The notes beneath the pieces are model-generated. The model ran no database searches, was not told the origin of the DNA, and saw only the letters and a program-made list of their open reading frames with translations. From positions 2,957,501-3,021,500 of the forward strand of contig NZ_JAAMTH010000001.1 in the NCBI RefSeq assembly GCF_018283455.1: 64,000 bases of DNA, read 5' to 3'. The position numbers and the translations under genes are program-made. This document shows, piece after piece, positions 41,856 through 51,460 of this stretch; the first letter of the stretch is position 1; every line of letters starts with the position of its first letter. This stretch comes from Planococcus sp. MSAK28401. GTDB taxonomy: Bacteria > Bacillota > Bacilli > Bacillales_A > Planococcaceae.

Positions 41856-43376
41856 TCAGAAGAACCCAAGCTTGTCTTCGCTGTAGCTGACGAGCATGTT
41901 CTTCGTGTTTTGGTAATGACTAAGCATCATCAAATGGTTCTCACGCCCGAAGCCGGACATTTTGTAGCCTCCGAATGCTGCGTGGGCAGGATACTGGTGG
42001 TAGCAGTTTGTCCATACACGGCCCGCTTGGATGCCGCGGCCGAAACGATAAGCTGTATTCGTGTCGCGCGTCCAGATGCCAGCCCCAAGGCCGTAAAGCG
42101 TGTCGTTGGCGATTTCCATCGCTTCTTCTTTCGTTTTGAATGTAGCGACCGCGAGTACCGGCCCGAAAATCTCTTCCTGGAAAATACGCATTTTGTTGTC
42201 GCCTTTGAAAACTGTCGGTTGAATGTAGAAACCTTCTGAAAGATCGCCTTCCAATCGGTTGCGGTCTCCGCCTGCCAAGACTTCTGCGCCTTCCTGCTTG
42301 CCGATTTCGAGATAGGATTGGATTTTCTCCAATTGCTCAGTGGATGCCTGGGCACCCATCATTGTAGCCGGATCCAGTGGGTTTCCGGTCTTGATTTGTT
42401 CTACCCGCTTGATGGCGCGCTTCATGAATTCCTCGTAAATGTCTTCCTGGATCAATGCACGGGATGGGCATGTACATACTTCGCCTTGGTTCAAGGCGAA
42501 CATAACAAACCCTTCCACTGCTTTATCGAGGAACGCATCGTCTTGGTCCATGACATCCTTGAAGAAGATGTTCGGTGATTTCCCGCCCAATTCGAGCGTT
42601 ACCGGAATGAGGTTTTGCGACGCATATTGCATGATCATGCGCCCAGTCGTCGTTTCACCCGTAAAGGCGATTTTGCTGATGCGCGGGCTCGATGCAAGCG
42701 GCTTGCCTGTTTCAATCCCGAATCCGTTGACAATATTGAGGACGCCTGGCGGAAGCAAATCTCCGACTAATTCAGCCCATACGAGGATGCTGACCGGTGT
42801 TTGTTCAGCCGGCTTCAAGACGACGCAGTTCCCTGCTGCAAGTGCAGGGGCCAATTTCCATACCGCCATAAGAAGCGGGAAGTTCCAAGGAATGATTTGG
42901 CCGACTACGCCGAGAGGCTCATGAAAGTGATAAGCGACCGTGTCGTTGTCGATTTGGCTGATGCCGCCTTCTTGGGCACGGATCGCGCCGGCAAAATAAC
43001 GGAAATGGTCGATTGCAAGCGGCATATCAGCGTTTAAAGTCTCGCGGACCGCTTTCCCGTTGTCCCAAGTTTCTGCGACCGCCAGCATTTCCAAATTCTC
43101 TTCCATGCGGTCAGCAATCTTCAACAGAATATTGCCGCGTTCTGTCGTGGACGTTTTACCCCATGCTTCTCTCGCAGCGTGCGCAGCATCCAGCGCCGAC
43201 TCGACATCTTCTGCGCTTGAACGCGCCACTTTCGTAAACACTTTGCCGTTTACAGGCGATAAGTTTTCAAAATACTGGCCATTTTTCGGCGCTTGCCATC
43301 CACCGTTTATATAATTATCATATTGCTCTTTAAAATTTACTTTTGCACCATCTGTGTTTGGAACTGCATATACCAT
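41856..43376 (-). CDS. NAD-dependent aldehyde dehydrogenase, acetaldehyde type
   Basis: A 506-residue ALDH. Motifs: [32 protein letters not shown] with the base Glu, and the catalytic cysteine in [12 protein letters not shown]. The C-terminal [29 protein letters not shown] is typical of the AcoD/ExaC group that pairs with DUF779. It likely oxidises acetaldehyde or similar short aldehydes. The 210-bp gap to rluF carries divergent promoters and nothing else clear. Confidence 0.92.
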   Translation of the reverse strand: MVYAVPNTDGAKVNFKEQYDNYINGGWQAPKNGQYFENLSPVNGKVFTKVARSSAEDVESALDAAHAAREAWGKTSTTERGNILLKIADRMEENLEMLAVAETWDNGKAVRETLNADMPLAIDHFRYFAGAIRAQEGGISQIDNDTVAYHFHEPLGVVGQIIPWNFPLLMAVWKLAPALAAGNCVVLKPAEQTPVSILVWAELVGDLLPPGVLNIVNGFGIETGKPLASSPRISKIAFTGETTTGRMIMQYASQNLIPVTLELGGKSPNIFFKDVMDQDDAFLDKAVEGFVMFALNQGEVCTCPSRALIQEDIYEEFMKRAIKRVEQIKTGNPLDPATMMGAQASTEQLEKIQSYLEIGKQEGAEVLAGGDRNRLEGDLSEGFYIQPTVFKGDNKMRIFQEEIFGPVLAVATFKTKEEAMEIANDTLYGLGAGIWTRDTNTAYRFGRGIQAGRVWTNCYHQYPAHAAFGGYKMSGFGRENHLMMLSHYQNTKNMLVSYSEDKLGFF

Positions 43377-43586
43377 TCTACATCTCCCCTTTTCTTGGTT
43401 TAGCCCTGCTATGTATACGCTTTCAAATTCTGGCTTGGCGCATCATTTATTTCAGGGCTCGCCTCTATATATTGTCAAATAAATCGGAAAATTGCAACTG
43501 TTAGCCTACAAATTTTTTTCTTATGAGGGTCATCTGGAGTATAATGGGACCAGACAGTGGAAATACACAACCGAAAGGATTTTTTT

Positions 43587-44294
43587 ATGCGAATCAATAA
43601 ATTCCTCAGTGAAACAGGCATCACTTCCCGCCGCGGAGCGGATAAATTCATCGAAGCCGGCCGTGTCGAAATCAACGGCCAAAAAGCGGAGCTCGGCAGC
43701 AAAGTCGAGCCAGAAGACGAAGTACGGGTCGACGGTAAAGTGATCCAGCAGCCGAATCGTGCTTATGTTTACCTGGCGCTCAATAAGCCGGTCGGCATCA
43801 CCAGCACGACCGAACGCCACATTGAAGGCAATATCGTCGATTTCGTCAACCACCCTGAGCGCATCTTCCATGTAGGGCGGCTCGACAAAGATTCAGAAGG
43901 GCTCATCCTCATGACCAATGACGGCGATATCGTCAATGAAATCCTGCGGGCGGAGCACGAACATGAAAAAGAATACATCGTGACGGTTGATAAACCAATC
44001 ACTGATGAATTCTTGGAGAAGATGGAAAGCGGCGTCGAGATCCTCGACACGGTGACACTCCCCGCGAAAGCTGAACGGATCGCCAAGCACGTATTCAAAT
44101 TGACCTTGCAGCAAGGGCTCAACCGGCAGATCCGCCGCATGTGTACAGCGCTCGGCTACGAAGTGAAACGCCTGCAGCGCATCCGCATCATGAACATCCG
44201 CCTCGCCAATTTAAAAGCCGGCGAATGGCGCGACCTGACAGCAGAAGAAAAACAGGAACTGTTCCGCCAGCTTGATTATCAACCGAAACGCTAA
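43587..44294 (+). CDS. rluF: 23S rRNA pseudouridine synthase RluF-like
   Basis: A 235-residue RsuA/RluF-type enzyme. S4 RNA-binding domain at 1-60 (RINKFLSETGITSRRGADKFIEAGRV), then the catalytic motif GRLDKDSEGLILMTNDG with the nucleophile Asp, and QGLNRQIRRMCTALGYEVKRLQRIRI. It modifies a uridine in the 23S peptidyl-transferase region. AAAGG lies before the ATG at 43587. Confidence 0.9.
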   Translation: MRINKFLSETGITSRRGADKFIEAGRVEINGQKAELGSKVEPEDEVRVDGKVIQQPNRAYVYLALNKPVGITSTTERHIEGNIVDFVNHPERIFHVGRLDKDSEGLILMTNDGDIVNEILRAEHEHEKEYIVTVDKPITDEFLEKMESGVEILDTVTLPAKAERIAKHVFKLTLQQGLNRQIRRMCTALGYEVKRLQRIRIMNIRLANLKAGEWRDLTAEEKQELFRQLDYQPKR

Positions 44295-44305
44295 GGAGGC
44301 ATTTT

Positions 44306-45022
44306 ATGCTAAGCATGAAAACGACGCCAAACCATACCGGCGTCAAGATCAGCGGAGATTATTTCGATTTGGACGAACTGAACCAAGCCATCTACAAAGT
44401 CATCGGCAAAGAAGGTGAATACCATGGCTATGAAGGGTCGCGCATGCGGATACTAGGCGTCTCATACGAAATTCGCCACGCCGCTCAAGGCGACCGCAAT
44501 GTCGACTTCGTCTTCAATGGCTTGCATGAGCATACGAAAAAACAACACGGCTTTATCGCACCCGACAAGAATATTTATTTCTCGGTGGAAGTGCTATGGC
44601 CAGAGCTTTTGTATGCAGCTTATGCAATCCGTGATTTCATTCAGCTTTACGGGGACAAGCGCGGCGACTTGCTGGCCGATGCCTACGCGCCGGTGATTGC
44701 AAAATTCCAGGCACTCGTCCTCGAATGCCTGCAAGGCCATGTGCCGGCTGAAGAATATGCAGCGATCTTGGAAGCGTTCCGCAAATCGCCGCCGGTCAAC
44801 GATTACGCCATCCAATATGTCGACCTGTTGAACTTGAAATACATCGGCATGACCCGGCAGCAGCGCGAAAAAAGCTTATCTGCCATCGCCATGAAACTTG
44901 CGCTCCAGGATCCGGAGTACCAGGCATTCCGCAAACAAGTGATTGATGCGGCAAGCTCCGCAAAACAGCCGATTCATGAAATCGGGATCCAGGCTGAATA
45001 TCCTGAACAAGTGGAATGGTAA
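44306..45022 (+). CDS. Conserved hypothetical protein in rluF operon
   Basis: A 238-residue soluble protein with no signal or membrane helix. Recognisable stretches are YFDLDELNQAIYKVIG, MRILGVSYEIRHAAQGDRNVDFVFNGLHEH and NIYFSVEVLWPELLYAAYAIRDF. I do not recognise the family with certainty (a DUF6904-type match is only a guess). It starts 11 bp after rluF with AAGGAGG in front, so the pair is one operon. Confidence 0.7.
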   Translation: MLSMKTTPNHTGVKISGDYFDLDELNQAIYKVIGKEGEYHGYEGSRMRILGVSYEIRHAAQGDRNVDFVFNGLHEHTKKQHGFIAPDKNIYFSVEVLWPELLYAAYAIRDFIQLYGDKRGDLLADAYAPVIAKFQALVLECLQGHVPAEEYAAILEAFRKSPPVNDYAIQYVDLLNLKYIGMTRQQREKSLSAIAMKLALQDPEYQAFRKQVIDAASSAKQPIHEIGIQAEYPEQVEW

Positions 45023-45059
45023 AAAAAAACCTCCCGGGCAGCTGCTCGGGAGGTTTTTT
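45021..45059. terminator. Bidirectional terminator
   Basis: AAAACCTCCCG pairs with CGGGAGGTTTT with A- and T-runs; shared by the rluF operon and the convergent CBS gene. Confidence 0.9.
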
Positions 45060-45115
45060 GCTTTGATTCGAACTGATAGCCATGCGCTACCATATGCTGC
45101 TAGTTGCCTCTGCCT

Positions 45116-45541
45116 TTAGCGCCGTGGTTTAGCTGGCTCAGAGACCTTTTCAAGCGCGGTTTCCGCTTCACCTGGCGTCTTGCCCCTGACGGCAATATCG
45201 CCGAGCGAGACGATGCCGATGACTTGCTCTTGCCGCACAATCGGCAACCGGCGGATTTGGTGCCTAGCCATCAACGAAGCCGCTTCCTCAACCAGCATCT
45301 CTTCCGTTCCGGTAATCAAAGTTTCTGAAAAAATTTCCGAAATGGGCGCATCCGTCTCAAGCTCTTCCGCGATGCCCCTCAGGACGATATCACGGTCTGT
45401 GACGATGCCGACAATCTTCCCTTCTTCACAAATCGGAATCGACCCGACATTAATCTCGCGCATCTTGGCCGCAATATCCTGGATCGTTACATCCGGCGGA
45501 CAAGTTTCTACATCCGTTGTCATTATCTCCGCTATCTTCAT
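45116..45541 (-). CDS. Two-CBS-domain protein
   Basis: A 141-residue protein of two CBS domains (about 7-58 and 70-122), with paired motifs VGSIPICEEGKIVGIVTDRDI and IRRLPIVRQEQVIGIVSLGDIAV. Such proteins bind adenine nucleotides and act as sensors. The target is unknown, and the gene stands alone. Confidence 0.9.
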   Translation of the reverse strand: MKIAEIMTTDVETCPPDVTIQDIAAKMREINVGSIPICEEGKIVGIVTDRDIVLRGIAEELETDAPISEIFSETLITGTEEMLVEEAASLMARHQIRRLPIVRQEQVIGIVSLGDIAVRGKTPGEAETALEKVSEPAKPRR

Positions 45542-45735
45542 GCCGTCTCCTCCTCGAATTCTTCCTATTAATAGTCTTTATCCTCTTTTGGGAGCTGAAA
45601 ACGTCAATAGTAAAAAGAATAGGTATTTTCGGCCTTTTAATTTGCATCTTCTGAAGCTCTTGAGTGTTTTGGCTTCCCATCAAATTACGGCCTATGCTAC
45701 ACTACCGGACATTATGCGTTGGAAGGAGAATGACA

Positions 45736-46503
45736 ATGATCAAAAAATGGTTTTTAGGCTTATCTCTTGGTACATCACTTCTCGTCTTGTCAGCATGCGG
45801 CGGTGCTGATGAATCCGCAGAAAACGAAAACGTGCAACCTGAAACTGAACAACAAGCCCCGAGCGGTGAGGAAAGTGCAGAACAACCGGAAATGCCTCAG
45901 CCTGACTTGGAAGGCATCCCTGAAGTCGTCGCACAAGTAAACGGCGAAGAAGTCAGCAAAGAGGAATTCGAAACAGCCTATACCGGCCAATTCCAGCAAG
46001 TGGCCATGCAAGCACAAATGTCCGGCCAGGAAATCGACCAGAATCAATTGAAAACTCAATTGGCGGAAAGCATGGTCGGCCAGAAGTTACTCGTTCAGGA
46101 AGCTGAAAAACAAGAATTGACCGCTTCCGATGAAAAAGTAGAACAAACTTTGGACCAGTTGGCACAACAAAATGGGCTCGAGTCAAAGGATGAATTCCTG
46201 TCTGTCTTGAGTGAACAAGGTATGGCCGAAGAAGAAGTCATGTCCCAAATTGAAACACAAGTGAAAGTGGACCAGCTAATCGCTGAATCCGCCGGAGATA
46301 CCGATCCTAGCAACGAAGAATTGGAAGCAGCCTATGAACAAGTCAAAGCCCAGCAAGAACAAATGGGCGGCGAAGAACTCCCTGCTTTTGAAGAACTGAA
46401 ACCGGAACTTGAAGAACAAGTTAAAATGCAAAAAGAAAATGAAGCTACCCAAACACTTGTAGCGGAACTTCGTGAAAAAGCAGACGTCACCATCAACCTT
46501 TAA
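45736..46503 (+). CDS. SurA N-terminal domain lipoprotein (foldase-like)
   Basis: A 255-residue lipoprotein; lipobox LSAC with the lipid-modified Cys at residue 21. A Gln/Glu-rich linker is followed by a SurA/PrsA N-terminal helical chaperone domain (VVAQVNGEEVSKEEFETAYTGQF to the end). No parvulin rotamase insert is visible, so it would be a chaperone and not a prolyl isomerase. The ATG at 45736 has AAGGAG at a good distance; an ATG two codons earlier sits too close to it. Confidence 0.82.
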   Translation: MIKKWFLGLSLGTSLLVLSACGGADESAENENVQPETEQQAPSGEESAEQPEMPQPDLEGIPEVVAQVNGEEVSKEEFETAYTGQFQQVAMQAQMSGQEIDQNQLKTQLAESMVGQKLLVQEAEKQELTASDEKVEQTLDQLAQQNGLESKDEFLSVLSEQGMAEEEVMSQIETQVKVDQLIAESAGDTDPSNEELEAAYEQVKAQQEQMGGEELPAFEELKPELEEQVKMQKENEATQTLVAELREKADVTINL

Positions 46504-46506
46504 TAT

Positions 46507-46541
46507 AAAAAAACCAGATCCGGCTCGGATCTGGTTTTTTT
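46507..46541. terminator. Bidirectional terminator
   Basis: AAAAAACCAGATCCG pairs with CGGATCTGGTTTTTT around GCT; shared with the convergent ABC transporter operon. Confidence 0.9.
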
Positions 46542-46583
46542 AGTGGCCGTAAGAGATAAAGGGATTGGATGCCCCATAGATCC

Positions 46584-47306
46584 TTACTCAACCAATTGGA
46601 TGAATTGGCGCGTCCGTTCGTGCTGCGGGTTCCCGAAGAAATTCTCCGGGTCCGCGGATTCAATGATAGTCCCTTGATCGATCATGATGATGCGATCCGC
46701 CACTTCTTTGGCGAATTTCATCTCATGGGTCACGACGACCATCGTCATGCCTTCTTCAGCGAGTTGCTTCATGACCTGAAGCACTTCCCCGACAAGCTCC
46801 GGGTCGAGTGCTGAGGTCGGCTCATCGAAGAGCATCACTTTTGGCTCCATTGCAAGGGAACGGGCGATGGCGACACGCTGCTTCTGCCCGCCTGATAATT
46901 TGCTCGGGTAGACATCCGCTTTGTCACTCAAGCCGACTTTCTCCAATAGTTCAAGGCCGAGCTTTTTCGCTTTTTCCTTGTTCATTTTCTTGACCGTAAG
47001 GGGTGCTTCAATGACATTCTCAAGCACCGTCTTATGCGGGAAAAGATTGAAATGCTGGAAGACCATGCCCACTTCGGCGCGGATCTTCGTCAAATTGTCT
47101 TTTTTCGGATCGACTTTCTTGCCGTCGATCGTGATGGATCCTTCGTTGATCATCTCCAGGAAGTTAAAGCATCTGAGCAGCGTACTTTTACCGGATCCGC
47201 TGACCCCGACCAGAACAACCACCTCTTGGGGCTGGACGTGGAGATCCACGCCTTTCAACACCTCGAGATCACCAAAGGATTTGTGTATATTCTCTCCAAT
47301 AATCAT
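46584..47306 (-). CDS. Polar amino-acid ABC transporter, ATP-binding protein
   Basis: A 240-residue GlnQ/TcyC-type ATPase. Walker [11 protein letters not shown]-loop FQHFNLFPH, signature [17 protein letters not shown] and Walker [15 protein letters not shown]. Last of three genes encoding an uptake system, starting after GGAGGAG. The substrate is a polar amino acid such as glutamine or cystine; the sequence alone does not decide. Confidence 0.92.
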   Translation of the reverse strand: MIIGENIHKSFGDLEVLKGVDLHVQPQEVVVLVGVSGSGKSTLLRCFNFLEMINEGSITIDGKKVDPKKDNLTKIRAEVGMVFQHFNLFPHKTVLENVIEAPLTVKKMNKEKAKKLGLELLEKVGLSDKADVYPSKLSGGQKQRVAIARSLAMEPKVMLFDEPTSALDPELVGEVLQVMKQLAEEGMTMVVVTHEMKFAKEVADRIIMIDQGTIIESADPENFFGNPQHERTRQFIQLVE

Positions 47307-47318
47307 AATTGCTCCTCC

Positions 47319-47987
47319 TTAGGTTTTGTCCACATCAAGCCGGTTTTCATACCAGCGCAGCAAGTACGTGAAGATCATGACGAGCACGAGGTAATAAAGC
47401 GCTACGACAAGAAACGATTCAAACGGCTGGAATGATTGTGCCGCTTCCCGGTTGGCAAGGGAGAAAATCTCCGAAACACCGATAATATAGACAAGCGACG
47501 AATCTTTTAGCGTGATGATGAACTGGTTGCCGAGCGGTGGGATGGAACGGCGCAGCGCCTGTGGGAACACGATCCGCTGCATTGTCTGCTTGCGGTTCAT
47601 CCCAAGCGACATACTCGCTTCGCGCTGGCCTGGATCTACCCCTTGGATCGCGCCTCGGAAAATTTCCGCGATGTAGGCACCGTTATGGACGCCAAGCGCA
47701 ATGGCGCCGGCCCAGAAGTTCGACATCGTATAAATTTCCACGATACCGAAGTACAGGAACATGATCTGTACAATCAACGGCGTTCCGCGAATAACTGTAA
47801 TGTAGATATTAGCAATCCACTGCAAAATCTTGGACCCAGAAATTTTCATTAAGGCAAATACTAGTCCGATGAGTGTCCCTAAAATGACACCAATCGCCGT
47901 CAGCTGAAGCGTAACGACTGTAGCTTCAAGGAAGCCCGGATATGTCCGCATGAATACCTCAAAGACTGTTCCAAATAATTCAAACAT
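47319..47987 (-). CDS. Polar amino-acid ABC transporter, permease
   Basis: A 222-residue HisM-type permease with about five helices and the EAA loop EASMSLGMNRKQTMQRIVFPQALRRSIPPLGNQ. Located 12 bp before the ATPase gene. Confidence 0.92.
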   Translation of the reverse strand: MFELFGTVFEVFMRTYPGFLEATVVTLQLTAIGVILGTLIGLVFALMKISGSKILQWIANIYITVIRGTPLIVQIMFLYFGIVEIYTMSNFWAGAIALGVHNGAYIAEIFRGAIQGVDPGQREASMSLGMNRKQTMQRIVFPQALRRSIPPLGNQFIITLKDSSLVYIIGVSEIFSLANREAAQSFQPFESFLVVALYYLVLVMIFTYLLRWYENRLDVDKT

Positions 47988-48018
47988 AGTCGAATCTCCC
48001 TTCTATTCCCAGCTGATT

Positions 48019-48855
48019 TTAATTGAGAATTTCGACGCCTTCAAGATCGACATCGAGGAGATCGCGTCCGAACCATTTTTCCGAAATCTCTGTGTAAGTT
48101 CCATTTTCGATGATCGTCGCCAATGCTTCATTGATCGCCGCGAGCAATTCTTCGTCTTCTGGGCGTACAGCTACTGCTGCTTGCTCAATCCATAGCGGAT
48201 TACCGATCATTTCGATTTCAAGCCCGGCGTTCTGTGCTTCAAAGCCGACAACGTCTGCCGTGATAACAGCATCCAAACGCCCTTCAACTTCTAAATCCTG
48301 CAAAGCGACGACGTCACTATTGTAGTATTGGATATCATCTGTGTATTGCTGTGCTGCCGTGTCATACGTACTTTGCCCGACTACGCCGATAGTTGCGCCT
48401 TCAAGGTCTTCTTCCGACTGGATTTCCGTATTGCCTTCACGCACGAAAATCACACCGCCTGAGTAATAATATGGATCCGAGAAAGAGACCTGTTCTTCCC
48501 GCTCTTCTGTAATGGCCATCGACCCCAAGATGGCATCGAAGCGGTTTGTCGTCAATCCTTGGATGATTGTTTCCCAAGGAGTCGTCACTGGATTTGGCTC
48601 AAGGCCCATTTCCTCGGCGATGGCGTTGCCGATTTCAATATCGAAGCCGGTCAAATCGCCGCCTTCCTCATAGTTGAACGGTTTGTATAAACCGCTTGAT
48701 GCGGTAGTGAACTTGCCTTCTTCCACAAGATTCAAGTCACTGCCTGCTCCTTCGCTTGATCCTTCCGAGCCGGTGGTTGAGTCATCCGATCCACAGGCTG
48801 CCAAAAGCATGCCCGCTGTTAAAATTACGCCTGTCGTTGTAAATTTTTTATTCAT
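48019..48855 (-). CDS. Polar amino-acid ABC transporter, binding lipoprotein
   Basis: A 278-residue solute-binding protein. Lipobox LLAAC, then the SBP_bac_3 motif GFDIEIGNAIAEEMGLEP and FDAILGSMAITEEREEQVSFSDPYYYSGG. First of the three transport genes; the ATG at 48855 has GGGGAGAG upstream, and a longer reading frame upstream lacks such a site. Confidence 0.92.
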   Translation of the reverse strand: MNKKFTTTGVILTAGMLLAACGSDDSTTGSEGSSEGAGSDLNLVEEGKFTTASSGLYKPFNYEEGGDLTGFDIEIGNAIAEEMGLEPNPVTTPWETIIQGLTTNRFDAILGSMAITEEREEQVSFSDPYYYSGGVIFVREGNTEIQSEEDLEGATIGVVGQSTYDTAAQQYTDDIQYYNSDVVALQDLEVEGRLDAVITADVVGFEAQNAGLEIEMIGNPLWIEQAAVAVRPEDEELLAAINEALATIIENGTYTEISEKWFGRDLLDVDLEGVEILN

Positions 48856-48928
48856 CTTGCTCTCCCCTTTTCGTTTATGTTTGACCAAAACGCCGGAGCG
48901 ATTCGGGACGTGCCTGCAATGGGTTGTC

Positions 48929-49768
48929 TCATATGAAGATATCCTGGTCTGTGTAAGCCGCTTCGAGCTGCGCTAGCTTTTCTTTCACTTTCTCGTGTTC
49001 CTTAACATAGACAAAGCGCATGACAGAAGTCAATAACGCATGGACGGCCGTATAGGAATCAATATTCAAGTTCGCATTGACGGAAACAGTAAGCACGATA
49101 TCAGCGCTCTCAGCAGCTGGCGAGTCTTCCTTATCGGTCAAGACGATCACTTTCGCTCCCTTACGCTTCGCTTGCTCCAAAGTATCCATCAAGATTCGCG
49201 TATACCGCGGAAATGCGAACGCAATGATCGTATCTTGCGGCCCGAGCCCCGCCATTTGACCATAATAACCGGCAGTGCCAGGCTGCATCATCGCTGTATT
49301 CCCGAGCGCGCTGCCAAGCCAGCCCCCAAACCATTCGGCTAAGCCGAAATCGAAGAAATTTCCCGTGACATAGCGCTGTTCAGACTTGCTGATGCGGTCG
49401 ACCACTTGCAGTAAATTTTCTTCATTAATCGTTTGCTTAAGCTTCAGGATGCTGGTGATGTCTGCGTCGAGCAGGTTTTCAAGAAACGACTGGTCCGCAG
49501 CAGCAGGCTGTTCCTGCTGCGCATTGTCCAGCCGCTCTTCCGCCAGTTTGCGTTGGAGCGTATGCTGAAACTCTGTATAACCCTTATAACCAAGCTTCTG
49601 CGTCCACCTGATGACGGTCGACTCGCTGACATGCACACGCCTGCCCACTTCCAAAGCGGATGAAAATGCGATGAAAATCGGTTCGCGGAAAAAGAGATCT
49701 GCTATCTTTTTTTGCCCAGAACTGAAATCTTTATAAGAAGTTGACACATTTCGCAGTAAATCCTGCAT
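48929..49768 (-). CDS. RpiR/MurR-family transcriptional regulator
   Basis: A 279-residue regulator: N-terminal HTH_6 (to about 75, VHVSESTVIRWTQKLGYKGYTEFQ) and C-terminal SIS domain (about 120-255, IIAFAFPRYTRILMDTLEQAKRKGAKVIVLTDKEDSP). The family usually senses phosphosugars. Here it lies just upstream of the amino-acid transporter in the same direction and may control it. The ATG at 49768 has GGGGGA 6 nt upstream; an ATG two codons earlier is possible. Confidence 0.85.
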   Translation of the reverse strand: MQDLLRNVSTSYKDFSSGQKKIADLFFREPIFIAFSSALEVGRRVHVSESTVIRWTQKLGYKGYTEFQHTLQRKLAEERLDNAQQEQPAAADQSFLENLLDADITSILKLKQTINEENLLQVVDRISKSEQRYVTGNFFDFGLAEWFGGWLGSALGNTAMMQPGTAGYYGQMAGLGPQDTIIAFAFPRYTRILMDTLEQAKRKGAKVIVLTDKEDSPAAESADIVLTVSVNANLNIDSYTAVHALLTSVMRFVYVKEHEKVKEKLAQLEAAYTDQDIFI

Positions 49769-49991
49769 ATTCATTCCCCCATCGCAAGAACACGCCTAGT
49801 TGCTTATACTTAGTATATACTTTTGCAGGATTCCCTGCAATATTTTACTGAAAATTCTGCTAGCATTTATGACATTTTCCTCATAAATATACTGTTAAAC
49901 CAGTATTCAGAGCAAAAATACACAAAGCAAAAAATTCATAATCCCTTGCAGCAAGCACACTGCCCTTTTCTTTCGCCTTTTCCAGCTATTG

Positions 49992-50010
49992 TTGTACACT
50001 ATTTGTATAA
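49992..50010. promoter_or_regulatory. CarH/LitR-like direct repeats at the cruF promoter
   Basis: Read on the minus strand, TTATACAA (50003-50010) and GTGTACAA (49992-49999) both fit nTnnACAn and are 11 bp apart. The plus strand has a -10-like TATAAC at 50006-50011. The same layout lies before the convergent crt operon at 57942-57971. Confidence 0.6.
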
Positions 50011-50033
50011 CTAATTTGGATGAGGTGCTGCTC

Positions 50034-50786
50034 GTGAAATGGGAAGATCGGATTTTTAAGCTATTCATTTTTTGGTATATCTGCGGTGTTATCTTGCTAG
50101 GTTTTGATTTATTGCCATCTTGGCTGGAATGGGCAAACGCCTTCTTCCTCATCCTTGCAGGAACACTCGGCTTCCTTTATTTATGGCGGCGCTTCGGCCC
50201 TGCAATCGGCGGGTCGATCGGCTTACTCATTTTCTTCTCGACCTTCATCGTCGAATGGGCTGGCGCAGACAGTGGCTTCTTGTTCGGTTCTTACGATTAT
50301 ACCGACCGCTTCGCCCCGAATGTCTTCGGCGTCCCGGTCGCAATCGGTTTCGCTTGGCTCATGGTCATGGCGACGAGCCACGTCATCGCCCGCTGGATCG
50401 TGCCAGGCGGCGGCTTTTTGTATGCAGCCACCGGAGGCATTGCAGCGGTCATCATCGACTTGATCATCGATCCGGTCGCCTATAAAGTGAAAGGCTACTG
50501 GCTATGGGAAGATACAGGTTTCTACTACGATATCCCGTGGACCAATTTCACTGGCTGGTTTATCGTAGCGTTCACCCTTCACCTCATAATCGATGCAGCA
50601 TTCAAGAAGCAAGGGCTCAAAATGGCAGCAGGTCAGGCAGAAAAGCGCATGGCTCTTTTGTATGTATTGATGATCGCCTTATTCGTGATGCTCGGGCTGA
50701 TCGGCGGGCTATGGCTTGCAGCCGTATTGACTTCCGTCCTCACGGCAGCGATTGTCGTCTTGGCATGGAAGAGGCGTCCGCAATGA
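50034..50786 (+). CDS. cruF: Carotenoid 1,2-hydratase-type membrane protein CruF
   Basis: A 250-residue membrane protein with about seven helices of the CruF/DUF422 family. Motifs: FIVEWAGADSGFLFGSYDYTDRFAPNVFGVPVAIGFAWL and IIDLIIDPVAYKVKGYWLWED. CruF adds water to an end double bond of acyclic carotenoids. A GTG start at 50034 is used because GAGGTG lies 6 nt upstream. First gene of a four-gene operon, each overlapping the next by 4 bp. Confidence 0.87.
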   Translation: MKWEDRIFKLFIFWYICGVILLGFDLLPSWLEWANAFFLILAGTLGFLYLWRRFGPAIGGSIGLLIFFSTFIVEWAGADSGFLFGSYDYTDRFAPNVFGVPVAIGFAWLMVMATSHVIARWIVPGGGFLYAATGGIAAVIIDLIIDPVAYKVKGYWLWEDTGFYYDIPWTNFTGWFIVAFTLHLIIDAAFKKQGLKMAAGQAEKRMALLYVLMIALFVMLGLIGGLWLAAVLTSVLTAAIVVLAWKRRPQ

Positions 50787-51460
50787 TCCAGGCAAAAAAA
50801 TCCAAGCTCTTTGAACGCATGTTCGCCCTGTATTTGATGCCATCGATCCGCAGGTCTTTTTCACATCTGTATGCCAGAAACATCCGCCCGCCTAAAGGGC
50901 CGGCGTTAATTATTTCGAACCACAGCTCATGGTGGGACGGGCTGCTGTTCTTTTTTCTGAACCGGCGCGTCTGGAACTTGGATGTCCATATCATGATGCA
51001 CGAACACGGGCTGAAGGAATTTCCTTTTTTCCGCCGGCTTGGCGCCTTTTCAATCGACCGCAGCAACCCGAAAGATATTTTGGCTTCGCTGCGCTATGCC
51101 GAGAATTTATTGAAACAAGGCAAAACGGTCATTCTGTTTCCACAAGGCGATGAATATCATTTGGAGACGCGCCCCCTGGAATTTCATACAGGCGTCCTGT
51201 ATTTGATGGAGAAATGCCCGGAAGTTCCGCTCGTTCCCATTCGCTTTTATTATTCAATGCGCCGTGAAAAACATCCTGAAGTGTGGATCGACCAAGGCGA
51301 TAGCCTAACACTTGATGACATCCCGGTGGGTTCAAGACATGATCGGACCTTGTGGCTGCAGGAGCGGGAAACTGCTGCGCTTGACCAATTGAAACAAGAA
51401 GTGCTCGAAGAAAATTACGGAGCATTCCCCGAGTTGCTAAAAAGGAGGCGCAAATCATGA
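50783..51460 (+). CDS. PlsC-type acyltransferase (carotenoid tailoring)
   Basis: A 225-residue lysophospholipid-acyltransferase fold protein. The HX4D motif reads NHSSWWDG and the later block is VILFPQGDEYH. In this operon it probably acylates the sugar on the carotenoid glycoside, which is inference from place. It is not the CrtO family of S. aureus. The ATG overlaps the cruF stop and the end overlaps the glycosyltransferase start. Confidence 0.83.
   Translation: MIQAKKSKLFERMFALYLMPSIRRSFSHLYARNIRPPKGPALIISNHSSWWDGLLFFFLNRRVWNLDVHIMMHEHGLKEFPFFRRLGAFSIDRSNPKDILASLRYAENLLKQGKTVILFPQGDEYHLETRPLEFHTGVLYLMEKCPEVPLVPIRFYYSMRREKHPEVWIDQGDSLTLDDIPVGSRHDRTLWLQERETAALDQLKQEVLEENYGAFPELLKRRRKS

Noticed and set aside
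41856..43376. Aldehyde dehydrogenase as the carotenoid AldH
   Set aside because: It is 7 kb away, paired with DUF779 and has the AcoD/ExaC pattern, so a role in carotenoid acid formation is not supported.
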